From: Gnetum montanum
Taxonomy: Eukaryota > Streptophyta > Gnetopsida > Gnetales > Gnetaceae
NCBI GenBank assembly: GCA_015680685.1
Contig: MNCI01033587.1
Span: 67,545 to 131,544 of the forward strand
Direction: 5' to 3'
DNA: 64,000 nt
Shown: positions 43,480 through 55,900 of the stretch, in pieces
How the letters are laid out: each line of letters begins with the position of its first letter
Numbering within the stretch: the stretch's first letter is position 1
The notes under the pieces: generated by a model
Told to the model about the DNA's origin: nothing
The model's input: the letters and a program-made list of their open reading frames with translations, nothing else
The model's database searches: none
Program-made: the position numbers and the translations under genes

Positions 43480-44150
43480 TGCCAAGAAGGTAAGCACCTA
43501 GAATATTGCCTTATCCTCAAGGCAATCCTAGGTAGTTTCACCAGCAACAACAAGGTTATTATCCAAGTGGAGCTCCACCACAACCATATGAGTAGTATCA
43601 TGAGTGGTAGCATCCATAACTATGGGGGATTCCACCACCAAGGTAGCAGTACCTTTATAGATAACCTTATCCATATGGATAATATATTCAGCAACCCATG
43701 TCTCTACATGACTCTTTCAGCAATGCTTCTTTCAAACATTACTACTACCCTTCGAAGTACTATAGAGCACATTCTCCATCTCCTAGAGAGGAGTTCCCAT
43801 ATTCTTATTACCATTCTCATCCTTCTACTTATGTTCCTCCATCCTTAACCCAATTACCACCTACTCCATCCATGCAAGGAGAAATTCTAGCTCAATTGTA
43901 GTAGTGTACTGCTACAAGGGCAATTAACTTACACCTAGCTCCTTAGTCGAGTGGTTTAGAATATAGACCTAGAAAAAGACCATTTTTTCAAACGAAAAAT
44001 CCTACAAAGCCCTCATAGACTCTTGTATTTAAAAATCCTTCTTCTTCCTCATCCTCTACATCTAATCCACTTGAGTCCCCTTCAAATAAAACACCTTCGA
44101 AAGTGCATAGCTTCATGCTAACCCATGCTATAACTAATTAGACCAAAGCC
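43480..44150 (+). pseudogene. Pro/Ser/Tyr-rich end of E3 gag
   Basis: Translates as Gln, Pro, Tyr and Ser-rich sequence (QQQQGYYPSGAPPQ; PPSLTQLPPTPSM) with several stops. This is usual for the gag-protease linker of plant gypsy elements. No zinc knuckle seen. Confidence 0.5.
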
Positions 44151-44159
44151 AACCAGTTT

Positions 44160-44560
44160 CCCAAGAAGCTATTTGATCTTGGAAGCCTTCTCATTTACCT
44201 TCAAATCACCAAAAATTGTTCATGTAAATCTCTTCTAAATTCATGTTTTGATGTTAATCATATTTTTCATGACATGTACAAAACTTTGAATCTGCCTCAC
44301 TAAAGAAGAGTAACATTCATCTTAAGTTGGTAGTTTAGTCCATCGCTATTTTCTTGATATTAGTGGATGATATTGTGATCACTATTTGTAGGTAATCCTA
44401 TCCTACCGATTTCCTAGTCATCCATGTTAATAATTGCAAGGTGGACTTTCCATTCATCATGGGAAGGGCATGGCTAAGTACTATTGATGCATGCTTGGGA
44501 ATTAGAGATCTTTCCTTGGAAATTTTTAATGAAAATAATTTTGGAAAGATCAAGAAGAAT
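44160..44560 (+). pseudogene. Aspartic protease remnant of E3
   Basis: The C-terminal block VDFPFIMGRAWLSTIDA corresponds to the 'ILGRpfL.t..a' block of gypsy proteases. The DxG active site should lie near 44300-44370 but is not legible because of frameshifts. Placed directly before RT, as in Athila. Confidence 0.6.
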
Positions 44561-44866
44561 AAAGTTCCATGCATCATGTACAATGATCAAGGGTGTGACT
44601 ATGTGCAGAAATTATGGTTTATTAAAAGCACATCAATCAAAACAAGTAAAAAGTGCACAAGCAAGTCTGAAATTGAAAGGTACTTGTATATAGTAGCCAC
44701 AAAGTAGGAGTGCACCCAATGGTTAATAGTTGATATTGAAAGTAGCATACTTTGCATGGAACCCACTTAAAGCTTAACTATTGCCTATGTTGGAAGCATG
44801 GATGAACTAAAGCAAGTTCATTTCCAACTCTTTAATAATGAACCTAATGATACTTATTAAGGAGAG

Positions 44867-45850
44867 TTGAAAATCCCTAAAAATTTAAAACAAGAGCCCT
44901 CAGAGTTGAAAAATCTACCTACCGACATGGAGTATGCATTTTTGAAAAATGACAAGCTGGTGATAATCAATGACAACCTTGATCCTAAGCAAAAAAAGAC
45001 GTTGATGAATGTGGTTAATAAATGGCCAATAGCCTTTGCTTGTTCATATCTTGAACTCACTAGGATTGATCCAAGGATATGGTAGCATCACATTTATACT
45101 AATCCTTCCATCAAGTTAAAGAGACAACCAAAGTAGTGGCTAAACTTAAAATTGAAGTAAATTTTCAAAGAGCAAATTGAACAACTCCTAAAGGTAAGGT
45201 TCATCTATCCAATTGTAGCTAGGAAGGGGGTTAGCCCACTTATAATTGTGCCAAAAAAAAGTGGCAAGTGAAGGATGTGTATTTATTTTAGGCTATTGAA
45301 CATGGTGACATTCAAAAATCATTTTTCATTGTCATTTGTGGACCAGGTGTTAGACACTATTTCTAGGCATTGCTATTATAGCTTTTTGGATGATTATAGT
45401 GGCTATAATCAAAATTAGATCACACTGGAGGATTAGGCCAAAACTACATTCACACGTTTCTTAGAAACCTTTGCATATTAAAAATTCCATTTTGTCTATG
45501 CAATCCCCCTATAATCTTCCAACGCCTTATCCTTAGCATTTTTCAATAGCAAATCGGTAGTGGGGTGGAACTCTTCATGGATGACTTCTCCACCTATGGT
45601 GCTATGTTTGAGTATGTATTGGACTACCTTGAGCAAGTACTTAAAAGATGCATGGAGGCCAATCATTAGCTTAATTGAAAAAAGATCCATTTGATGATCC
45701 AAGAGGGAATTGTGTTGGGGAATAAAATTTCTCAAGTAGGGATCGAGGTAAACCCTGAAAAGATTAGTATCATTCAAGGAATTACTTGCCAACTAAAAAC
45801 CATTAAATATTTCTTGTCATTCCTTAGACACATTGGCTACTACTAGTGAT
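44867..45850 (+). pseudogene. Reverse transcriptase of E3
   Basis: An N-terminal linker (LPTDMEYAFLKND) leads into RT with EQIEQLLKVRFIYPIV, VSPLIIVPKKSG, YSFLDDYSGYNQ, then after a frameshift near 45490-45520 FQRLILSIF, ELFMDDFSTYG (FMDD at 45574-45585), GIVLGNKIS and FLSFLRHIGYY. FMDD in place of YxDD is normal for Athila. At least eight stops. Confidence 0.85.
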
Positions 45851-46480
45851 TTTTCAAGAATTTCTCTAAGATTGCTAAACTATTAGTCAAATTGACAATG
45901 AAGGATGATAAGTTTGTATGGACCAAGGAATGCAACAAGGCATTCGAGCAACTAAATAAGAAGCTTGTAGAAACTCCAATTCTTTTAGCACTTGACTGGT
46001 CTTATGCATTTCACATCATGAAGAATGTATCAAACTATGTCTTGGGAGCTATGCTTATGCAATTGGATGATTATAAATATCTATACTACATCTAATGCAC
46101 AAGATAAAGCATTTTGGGTGCACAACTCAACTACACCACAATAGAGAAAGACCTAATCGTGATGGTGTATGCCTTTGAGGAGTTCAGGCACTGTGTGCTT
46201 GAATACAAGATGTTTGTGCACATTGACCACAATGACATTTTCTTCCTGATGAACAAGTTGATGGTCATCCCTTGTGTCATATGGTGACTATTTATCTTGC
46301 AAAAATTCAATCTTACAATGATAGATTGAAAGGAAATCAAGAATGTGGTTACTAATCACTTATCTCAGTTATGATGGAACAACAAAGAGGATGAGATCCC
46401 ACTCTCTGATTAATTTCCTAGTGAACCCCTCTTTGATTATGCAATAAATGAACAAGTGCCTGCTAAACTTACATGGTATG
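45851..46480 (+). pseudogene. RNase H of E3
   Basis: KECNKAFEQLNKKLVETPIL, NVSNYVLGAMLMQ, then IEKDLIVMVYAFEEFRHCVL, HIDHNDIFFLM and NVVTNHLSQL, all matching the RT-linked RNase H of Athila. It continues in the frame of FMDD. The frame breaks off at the E4 insertion shortly after 'EQVPAKLTWYDD'. Confidence 0.82.
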
Positions 46481-46488
46481 ATGACATT

Positions 46489-48287
46489 TGAAACACCACC
46501 AAATTCAGGCTTTAGCACTTCAATTGCAAATTTGTCTTAGTGTCAAAACTTAGCAAATTTTTCTAAGTGTTGTTGCTACACTCCCCAACATAGCATGCAT
46601 TGAGGCCTATTTCATAAAATTTTCTAAGTGTCAATAGCAGTTGCATGAAAAATTTTCTAAGTGTTCTACTATGCTCTCATTCTGCCTGCTATGCTCTAGA
46701 GTGTAGCTAGTCTAGCACATACTTCCATGGCCATTTTTCCCTAGTGCTCAGCTAGATGTTATCAAGACTACTTGGGATGGAAAAAATAGTTTGACAAATT
46801 TTCTATCTCCTGGGTTGCGATGCTCTACTACACTCCCTAATGTAGCCAATGTAGCACATGCTCTAGTTGCCAATTTTGCCTAAGTGTTAGAAAAGAGGCT
46901 ATCAAGCTAGATTAGCATGGAAAATACATTTTGGCAAGTTTTCTAACTCCTAAGGCTACCTCTCCTACTATGACCCAAAGTGTAGCTGGCATACCATGAA
47001 GGAAGATTGAAAATTTTGTTAAATTTTAGCTAAGTATCCCTACTATGCTCCAAAAAGTAGCCAATATAACTAGTGTTGGACATCAAAATTTTTTAAAATT
47101 TGACTAAGTGTTGTGTTACACTCTAGAATGTAGCCATCTTGACACTATTGAAAAGCATTTGATAGCCTCCAAAAGCCTCTAGAAGTCAACATCAGCCTTC
47201 TTCTCAGCTCCAACATTCTTTTGACAAGTAGGATCAACAATTTGTATATCTTTTGCATCCCCATTAGTCCTCAGAATTGTTCGTACACTTGATCCTACTC
47301 AAAACATGAGAAGACATAGTCCCAAAGTGTAGCCTACAAGTTGCACTATTTTTGCACTAATTGTAGGTACTTTGTGGCCATTAAAACTCTAGCACATGTA
47401 ATCTTGGTAGTGTAGTCATAGTTCAGTGGTCTCTAGGTACCAGGTGTAGTACTCTAGAGTGTAACACTTTGTTACTCTTATGGAAGCATAGCAAAGGTTA
47501 GCATAGCCTCATCTACCCTCATTCCATGTGGTGTTCGATCCATAGCTTGTACCATGTGTCATCTAATCCACATTTCACACTAACCCTATCCCTATAAATA
47601 CCCCTATGTCCAACATTCTAGGGGTTGGCAAATAAAAAGAGCATTGGACATGTTTGAATTTTTGAGCATCTTTGGCACTCTCACACTTGAGCACTTGAGC
47701 ACATCTAGCACTTTGCACTTTGGCACATCCTAGAACATAGTTCATCATTGTACTTGTGGAATGAAGCAATAGCCAACCCAGTAGGTGTAGACCCCATGGT
47801 AGCCATCAATTCCACATCCTAGACATCCTAGAGACTGACTACACTGTTACACTAGCAATACGCCTACCTATATACCACGTACCACTCTCAACTCTTTTCC
47901 TACAATAGCTATGCTTCCATATTTAGGGTGATGCACTTTCATTCTCAAGTTCAATTGCACATTTTAAAGAATTTTTCTTTGGGTATTTAGCATAGAACTT
48001 TCATTTTCTTATTGTTTCATACATACTTGCACATTTACATTACTATTCTCAGATTGAGAGACCCTACTACACTATAGCTTAGCTAGCCCTAGTGCATGCA
48101 CATAACACTGTATAAACCCCTCTTGCACACTATCATCTTAGCATCTCATAAGTCTCAGTCTAATCAATAAGACCATTTAAGGCACTCCATCTCTATTTTC
48201 CAGCATAGCCCTTGCATAGACTCAGGGTTAGGCAGTATGCTCGCTGACCTCTCAATGTTCCAGCCACCAATGTTTTTGGTCATCATA
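46489..48287 (+). repeat. 5' LTR of E4
   Basis: About 1.8 kb. Starts TGAAACACC and ends CATCATA before the PBS region; the right end is inferred from the match of TTTTTGGTCATCATAG with E5 TTTTTGATCGCTATAG. U3 (46540-47480) carries loosely repeated blocks with ACACTCCxxAATGTAGC and TTTTCTAAGTGTTG. Confidence 0.78.
47593..47631 (+). promoter_or_regulatory. LTR core promoter of E4
   Basis: TATAAATA at 47593 and GGTTGGCAA at 47623, spacing exactly 30, as in E2 and E5. Confidence 0.75.
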
Positions 48288-48292
48288 GTTTC

Positions 48293-48309
48293 TAGCAGTA
48301 GAAGGAGGT
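48293..48309 (+). promoter_or_regulatory. Degenerate primer-binding site of E4
   Basis: TAGCAGTAGAAGGAGGT differs from the E1/E5 site at a few bases. Aligned by position after the LTR and by the following TCCTCCC. Confidence 0.55.
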
Positions 48310-48777
48310 CCTCCCTTTCCTTCTATGTTCAAGGGTAGTCCCACATGTTTTCTACACCTCTGTTACTAATTTCAAGCCAGTGTAAACATAACACCCCTAT
48401 GGACCTACCATGGTAGTAGCTAGATCATAGGCCAACGTAGGAGTTGTCTATGATTTGGTTGGTGTAGATTGGTCCTAGTTGTCGATTCCCCTGGAACCTT
48501 GTAGGATGAAAGCCCAATTGTATTCCTTGTGTCAAGCTCTAGGTGCTCTATAGAGTGTAACAACCTGTTAAAGCATAGTGACCATAATGGTAGAGTTATT
48601 CATGTTTTAGCAGTACCTCTAGAGTTAGTCATTTTTTGTCTTATTTTCACAAATTTTCATACTTAGCCATTTTCCAATGTTTTTTTACACTTAACCATTT
48701 TTCATTCAGTGCTATCATTTCTTATTTTTTTACATAGTAACATCAATCTTGTGCACCATTCAACCTCTACCCTAAGC
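48310..48777 (+). other. Leader of E4
   Basis: Non-coding, without the minisatellite found in E1 and E2. Alignable at its start with the E5 leader (CATGTTT...AGTCC). Nothing else seen. Confidence 0.5.
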
Positions 48778-51420
48778 ATGGAGGTCACTCTCCCCGTCTA
48801 GTAAGAGGTAGACATTGAGCCTCCACTTAGTCCTGTACAGCCATAACGACAGTTACATAGCCTACACAACTAATTGCCTGAGCACATGATTCTCAATGAC
48901 CGAAACTACAAATTCCTCTATGTGAAACTTCAAGTGGATCTATCTCTAGACCACCAAGAACTAGATACAAAGTGTAGCTTAAGAATCGTACACTGGAATA
49001 GGAAGGAGTTCCTTCCTATAGCTGACACATTCATCTTGCTTACCAACAACTTTTGGTGGTTGCTAGAGCAACTCATTAGAGTGGGCCAAATGAGCATGAT
49101 GTAGCATCTGACTATGATGAGCCCTTGTAGGATGGGTAAGAGGAATTCGAGGCTCACTCAAAGAGTGGCATTCCATTTTACGCCTCTGTCCAATAGCCTA
49201 TTTCAGGTTTTTTTCTACATTAGTCATAGTTGTCTACCTTCTTTAAGGCAACGGTGTCACTCTTCCTGCCTAGGTCCAAACCTATGGTAGTAAGCCACCA
49301 AGTACTACAAACACAACAAAGTGCAGGACCCTCAACCAGATTTCCCTTTATCATCTCTACCTAGTTTGTACATCCTTTCCTACTAGCATCTATGATTCTA
49401 AGACAACTGTATGTGCATACAATGCCCTTATCTCAACCACACATGAGTCAGGTATCCTTTGTCCCACCTATCTCAGTGGCACCTCCAACAACAGTGCAAG
49501 CCACAACCACATGGTGTGTCCTAGCCCCTATGCCTATGGAATAGTGGTCACACACCTAGTAATACATGAAAAAAAAACTCAACAAGCATCCCACATGGTG
49601 GCATAGCCCACAACAGGGCTATGGACCATGCAAATGATGCCATGGGTAGCGTAACCAGTGCTACCAGTTACATCTTCCCTAAGTTTGGACTAGGCATTCC
49701 AACTCATTCAAACATTAACAAAAGAGGTTAGGAAATTTAAAGCTACTACCTCAAAAATGATCCACGTGACAGAATTCTACCAAGATGACCCCATCAATCA
49801 GATGTTCCCATCACTGACCTTGCCTCCCAGGGTTCAACATCCTTAATTCACAAAATACAATGGTAAGGGGAACCTCAATGCCCACCTTGTAACTTTTCAT
49901 TTTGAATGCCTGCTCTTGCAAGCATGGCCACATGCAATCATTTGCATCTTTACCATGTCCTTTACTAGCAAGATGCTTGATTGGTACTATGCACTCCCTA
50001 GGGCTTCCATATCAACTTTGGAAGAGTTTCTTAGCCAATTTTTAACTTTCTTCATAACTTGAGGCTTGAGGCCACCTTGGACCAACTAATGGACATCAAG
50101 CAGGGGCCTTTAGAGCCAGTGCAAAAATTCATAAAACATTGGAGTATTTCTCTTAATGAAATCTATGACCCAATAGCAGAAACCCACCTTATAGCCATCT
50201 TCAAAGGCATAGTAAATAACTTTATTAAGTTAAAATTGTATCATCTAGCCCCATTCTCGTTGAGCCAAGCCTATGCTCAAACAAAGAGCATATAGGATGT
50301 GTCAGAGGCCAATAAATACCAAACCTATGTGGCCTACAAAAATGCATACACAAAAAAGGATAAGGAATAGGGCAAGGAGAAAGAAACTATTGTAGCTATG
50401 GCCAATGAGGCCAAACCTAATAATGTTAAACCAATGTCCAAGGTGCCTAAATCCCCTACTAACAATGACAAAGAATTAGGTTTTGGCATTGTAGGATTTA
50501 AACCAGCCTGCATTATTAGTGGCCGTAGGGCAACCTACCCCAAGGCCAAACTTTGAGCACAAGAATCACTCAAAGTATACCTTGTTGCCTATCAAGTTAT
50601 CTAAGCTTTTGGACTAGTCACTTTGTGTTGGGTGCATTGAACACAAGAAAATGTTTAAGGATGCAAGTAAGTGCTAAGAGAGATACTACAAGATCCTTAG
50701 AAAGCCTTTAGCAGCTATGCCAAATGAGCCCCTAGTTGCTAAAAAATTTAGATTGGATCGATTTTACAACTATCATCAATTGCATGGACATGACACAAAT
50801 TATTTCTTGGCCTTAAAAGATGACATCTAGTACATGATTGATCAAGGCAAGTTAGTCCTTGACAATATCAATGTCATGCATCAAAAAACCCAATCAATAA
50901 AGGTCTACAAAGACTCACTCAACACTAGCAATGTAGGCTACACCATCAATGCTATTAGTGTTGATGATAGTGTGAAACTAGTGCATGAACCATTTGTCAT
51001 TCATGTGTTCTCTAGTAACGTTGGGGCCTTGACATCAGCTAGACCATATACCCCTTTCATCATCAAAGCACCACCTTAGGTGCCCACAATACCCTTTGTT
51101 GTTAGGGCCCTGTAGCACATCATGGTGGGAACAACCAAAACACCCTTTGTCATTAGGGTACCACAACATGAAGATCCCCCACTTACTCAAAATCTAGTGG
51201 TGGAAATTGCATCACATCCTGCTTGTCCAAAGTCACACCCCAAGAGATTTTATGAGAATCTCACTAACAAAATGATTAGGGAAAGTTTGGAGTTAGGCCT
51301 TCCTAAGCCTATCCCCTTGTTAGCCATCCCCATGGCCTCATCATCTGAGATGGTCAACACAAGTGCAAACAACCAACAAATGACCACTGAGGCTTAGAAG
51401 CTCATTGCATAAGCAAATGC
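48778..51420 (+). pseudogene. gag of E4 with linker
   Basis: ATG at 48778 (MEVTLPV, then stops). KLQVDLSLDHQELDTKCSL aligns with the N-terminal region of E2 and E5. Gag core at 49750-50300: FYQDDPINQMFPSLTLPP, ARCLDWYYALPRASI-like text, QKFIKHWSISLNEIYDPI. The zinc-binding-like segment near 50750-50815 reads FYNYHQLHGHDTNYFL, both Cys lost. A linker with PFVIRVP and PFIIKAPP repeats follows (50990-51170). Many TAG stops where E2 has Gln or Trp. Confidence 0.82.
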
Positions 51421-52370
51421 TAATTCTCCTCGCTAGGAGATTTATCTCTTAGATAACATGAAAGAAGTAAGGGTTTCCAAAACAATAGATAGTGGAAAGG
51501 ACTTCTTGAAAACATTGGCACAAGTTAAATATTTTCTCAAACAAAAGAACATAACTCTAAGTCTATATGACTTGATAATGATCTCCTTTGCTCACCGTGA
51601 GGCATTAGTTCACATGCTAACCTCTATTCCTATTAAGGAACATATTCTAGTAGATGAAAAATCCATCAATGCAGTAATGCTTTCCCCCACAACCCAGGAG
51701 TCAAGGTCAATACCTCTAATGTTTCACAATGAGGTAGCTAAAGTTGACCCTGAGAAAGGTTAGGTGACCAATGTGTGAATGTTTATAATGAGTAACATAG
51801 GATAATATAGAATCCATAAGGTGCATGTTGATGATAAGGTAGCAATCAATGTCATCCCATTCTTGATGATTAACAAACTTGGTCTAGTTGAACAGATCAA
51901 GAAAACTAAAACCATGTGTTTGAAATCCTTTAATGGAGCACATGTTGTCATAAAGGGAATGGTCATGATAGCTTTCATGGTAGGGGACCAATTCCCCACC
52001 ACTACTAAGTTCATTGTTATTGAAGAGATGCTTAGGTTCAACCTAATCCTGGGGAGATCCTAGTTAGCCTAGTTATGGGCTATCTCTTCATCTGTGCATC
52101 AAGAGATCCACCTACCCTATGACGGTGGACAAGTGGTAATATATGGTGACAATGTTTCTTCCTTGACCATCAACAATGTTGATGTAGAACAAGGATCAGA
52201 AGTAGAGTTCTCTAAAGACATACCACCTATTCAAGATGAAAGGCAACTCTATCCAACTGATCCTTCTGGGCAACCAAATGAAATGAGAAACCTCCCTAAG
52301 AGAGCTCTTTGGGAAGAATTGGCCTTTTACACAACTGATGAAGGTTTAGGCAAATATTGTGCCACCTAGG
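51421..52370 (+). pseudogene. Aspartic protease of E4
   Basis: An upstream part with ITLSLYDLIMISFAHREALVHML aligns with E1/E2 MSLYDLVLTSQTHREALVCML. The active-site region is VHVDDKVAINVIP (D-D-K, third residue lost). Then KSFNGAHVVIKGMVMIAFMVGD and FIVIEEMLRFNLILGRS, and HLPYDGGQVVIYGDN. Clearly homologous to the E1, E2 and E5 proteases but inactivated. Confidence 0.85.
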
Positions 52371-52595
52371 GCCTATGCACCTCTTAACCCATATCAGGTT
52401 AGGAAACACTTACATGACTAAGGTATCCCCTTAGTTTGTTTGCATGTCTTGTGTGCCTTTTGTTTTTTGCTTATACAGCTACATTTACATAGTTGTTTAC
52501 ATCTTGCATTAGTTATTTCATTTCTTTAGTTTATGTAGTTTAATTTTCTCCTTTCATTTTCAAAAAAATGAGAAAAATGATCTACTAAGGCCTAA

Positions 52596-52710
52596 AACTA
52601 GCAACTTACTTGCCTTTTCACAATGGCCCAAAATGGCCTTAAACTAGTGATGGCTGAAATGGCCTTAAACTAGCAATGACCTTTCCAACATGGCCCTAAA
52701 CTAGCATGGG
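52596..52710. repeat. R1 tandem array of E4
   Basis: Four or five units with AAATGGCCTTAAACTAG, the reverse complement of the AGTTTAAGGCCATTT core of E1/E2. The element orientation is also reversed, so the sense-strand motif is the same. Confidence 0.85.
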
Positions 52711-52999
52711 GTCCACAAGGGGCCTAATTGCATTAATCAAATCACAAGTTAAAACTCCTGGAACATTACATAAAATAAAATAAAGTGATATACAAATAAT
52801 CATCACATGTCCATTAAATCATCAATAAAATACATGGTTCAAGTATTCATCCAAAATAAAAAAATTTCAAAAATACAAAATTTCCCAATAGTAGGGCTAC
52901 ATTTTGGGCTGCTCAACCAACATTGTTTGGTGGAGGCTAGGGTTCTTCTTCTTCCTCTTCCTTTACTACTCCACTTGGGCCTGCACCATCACCCAGAAC

Positions 53000-55900
53000 C
53001 TACTTCAAAAAAAATAAAATAATAAACTAGCTGACAAGTGACATGCAACATTATCACTAAATAAATAAAAATAATTTATACCAGACCAACCTGAGAAGGA
53101 CTTGCATCCATATGTAGAGGCATCCTATCGAGGCCTGCCTCCAAGCATCAAATAATTTTCATCATCGATAGCTATGTCTAATCCTCACTAAGGTCAATAC
53201 CCACGAGGGTCTTTCCTTTCTTCATAGTTATCCATGAGGGTGACACCAATGAAAACCTAGTAGAAGAGACCTCTCCTAAAGGCATAGCAATGTGTCTCTT
53301 TGAGGTTTCACTCACCACTACGTTGCTAGAAAATAACTCATAAACCCGTTCTACACCAATTGCATTGAGGAACATGTCATGGCAATGACGCTCCATGGAC
53401 TAATCTCTATACCTTTTTAGATACACCCCTCCCATTCTTGGTTTTAGTGGTGTTTGTGGTTCTTTTGGGTTTGATCCCATTGATACACTTTGGCACTCTA
53501 ATCCTTCCAATCCTAATTCTTCCTAACTAGTCGTTCCATTTGTAGTTGTTGCTCAATGACCTCCTAGGTGGCCTCATTTTTGCCATGGATGGCTAACCAG
53601 TACCTAGCATAGTTAATATCAGCTGTTTGACAGGTATTGTCTACTTTTTCATGAGCCACAAGGAAGTCATAACGGGCCTACAGGTCCTCTAGTTTTACTT
53701 CTTGGCTTGTCCCCTTGTCCTATAGCTCATGAACCCATTTCTATAGGTGCTCATTAGTGCACCTCCACTCCCAAAATGCTCTTGTAGATGAGAGAACACA
53801 CTTACTTGACTCATCATACACATGATGGGGCACTAGCTCCATATCAAGGGAAAACTTAGGCACAAGATCCACTCTAGCCACCTTCTTTGGATCACACCAA
53901 AGCTAGGAACCTATTGCCATACAATAGGCAAGATAATATTAGCTATAAACTCAAATAGTAAATTGATAGAGCAATGTAGGAAAACATGAATCTACCAATC
54001 TCAAGATCCATTTGATGTATCTAGTTCACCATGTCCTCAACTAGGCCTTGCATAAAGGCAAACTTGTTAGATGCCTATGTCCATGGCTGCATGCAAAAGG
54101 TGGAGGTGAATACTAAACCGTCAGCAAGAACACTGATGGCTATGATACAACACATTTAGTAATTATCATATAGCCAACATCCAAGGGTGCAAGGGCTAAA
54201 AAACCATAAAACACAAAAAAAGAGATGGCAGTAAAAAGCTCCTACCCAACAAGCCTTTAGATGTGAGAGTGAGGGAATCACCCATTTGTACATCGTGACA
54301 GAAATTTTCAAACTCATCCCCTTCCAACTATAGTAACCCTTCTTCATCAAGTTTATATAGGACCTCTATCAATTCTCACTTCTCTTCCTCTAGTAACTGT
54401 CCCTCAGTTTGAAGAGGGACATCATTCACTATTGACTCTATTGCTACTATAGGGGCCCTCTTGCCTACATCACATAAGATAGGATTAAAATTTTCAATGA
54501 TTAGCATAGCATAGCATATTATAGTAGTATCCAATGATTTATTCTTTCTTGTGATTTCTAAATGCAAATCACAAACCTTTAAATGGATTTTTCTACTACT
54601 CTCCTACATCTTGTGTACGGGCTTCTTCATGGGATGTGACTTCTTAATCTTTGTTCTGAATAATCCCACTACATCAGTAATGAGTCATGCCCCTCTTACC
54701 ACATTTCTAGTATTGGTTGGTGGGGCCTCACTTACACTATCATGTGAGTGGTGAGATCATCCTAGGTTGTCTCTAGTCATTATAGAAAATGACTCACTGA
54801 TTGCCTATGGGGGATCTTGTAACCATGTGGTAGTAAAAAGGTGATGAATCCATGACCTAGAGATTTTCTTGTAGTCTTGTACCACCCACCATCCATTCTC
54901 ATGAATCACCAAGAACTATATAAACCTTCACAGGCATGATGCAAAGAATGCAAAGTGCATGTGTGATCTCGCTTAGAGGTTGTAACACAATCTAATAATC
55001 TTAGTGCACAGGTTGCCAACAAGGTAAGAGGCCCAGTAGTACCATGTGCCCTCCTCTATCACATATTTCATTATCCAAGCTTATTCCACCCCAAGAATTT
55101 TCCCTTGGGAGAGTAGCTTTGGGAACACACATGCACAAAAAAGTGGATAGGGGTGGTGGATCATAGGTAGCCTCACTTCCTTGACTTGTATTCCTTTGTA
55201 AGACTTAGAAGTGTCTAACTAGTTCTCAACATCCCCTCTCTGATCCAAGTCTTTGTCAATTATTTTAGCAACTGGTGGGCCCTCAAATGGGAGGCTGAAG
55301 AGCTGTACAAAGAATTCATCCATAATTTCAAAGTCACCCACACACCATGAGCCTGCATGATGAAGTGACCTACTCTCTCACTAAAGGAGTTAATGATGGT
55401 AATCATCTTGGTCACTGGGATGCTTGGGATAAGGGCCAAGAAAAGATCCATTAGCCCAACCCATTGGAGCTTCCTGGTTATCTCCACTAGGGCCTTATAG
55501 CACAACCAACATTGTAAACTCTCAACATCAGCATTTTTTATGATGAGAGTGGCCTTAGTGTATCCTATTTTGACCACCGTAACCACTCCTGAAGTGACCG
55601 AAGCTACAATAGGAAAAAGTAAAGTTAACAACATGAGAAAAGAAAAGCAGCAAATGCATAAGAAAAATGATACACTACTTTTGTAGCACAAACTATGTGT
55701 GAGATAATAGTGGCGGGGCTAAGACCTCCTCTATGCTTAGAACACTGGTCATCCACTTTGCATCCAACCAGCCATAGGCTTGGCACCTCTCATAGGCCTT
55801 AGGGAGCTACTAAGGGTACTCCACTAGGTTAGACCCTATCTATCCCATCATCACTACATGCAAATTCTCAAAAGATGAGAATTCTTGTAGGGTAGTGAGG

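Larger units (their letters stand above)
42843..46488 (+). mobile_element. E3, right part: Athila-like retrotransposon
   Basis: Continues E3 after the E2 insertion. It holds the end of gag, protease, RT and RNase H on the + strand, and is cut by E4 at 46488/46489 inside the sequence after RNase H. Integrase and 3' LTR are beyond the window. RT wording (YSFLDDYSGYNQ, LFMDDFSTYG) is typical of Athila. The first 640 bp (42843-43480) show no recognisable domain. Confidence 0.75.
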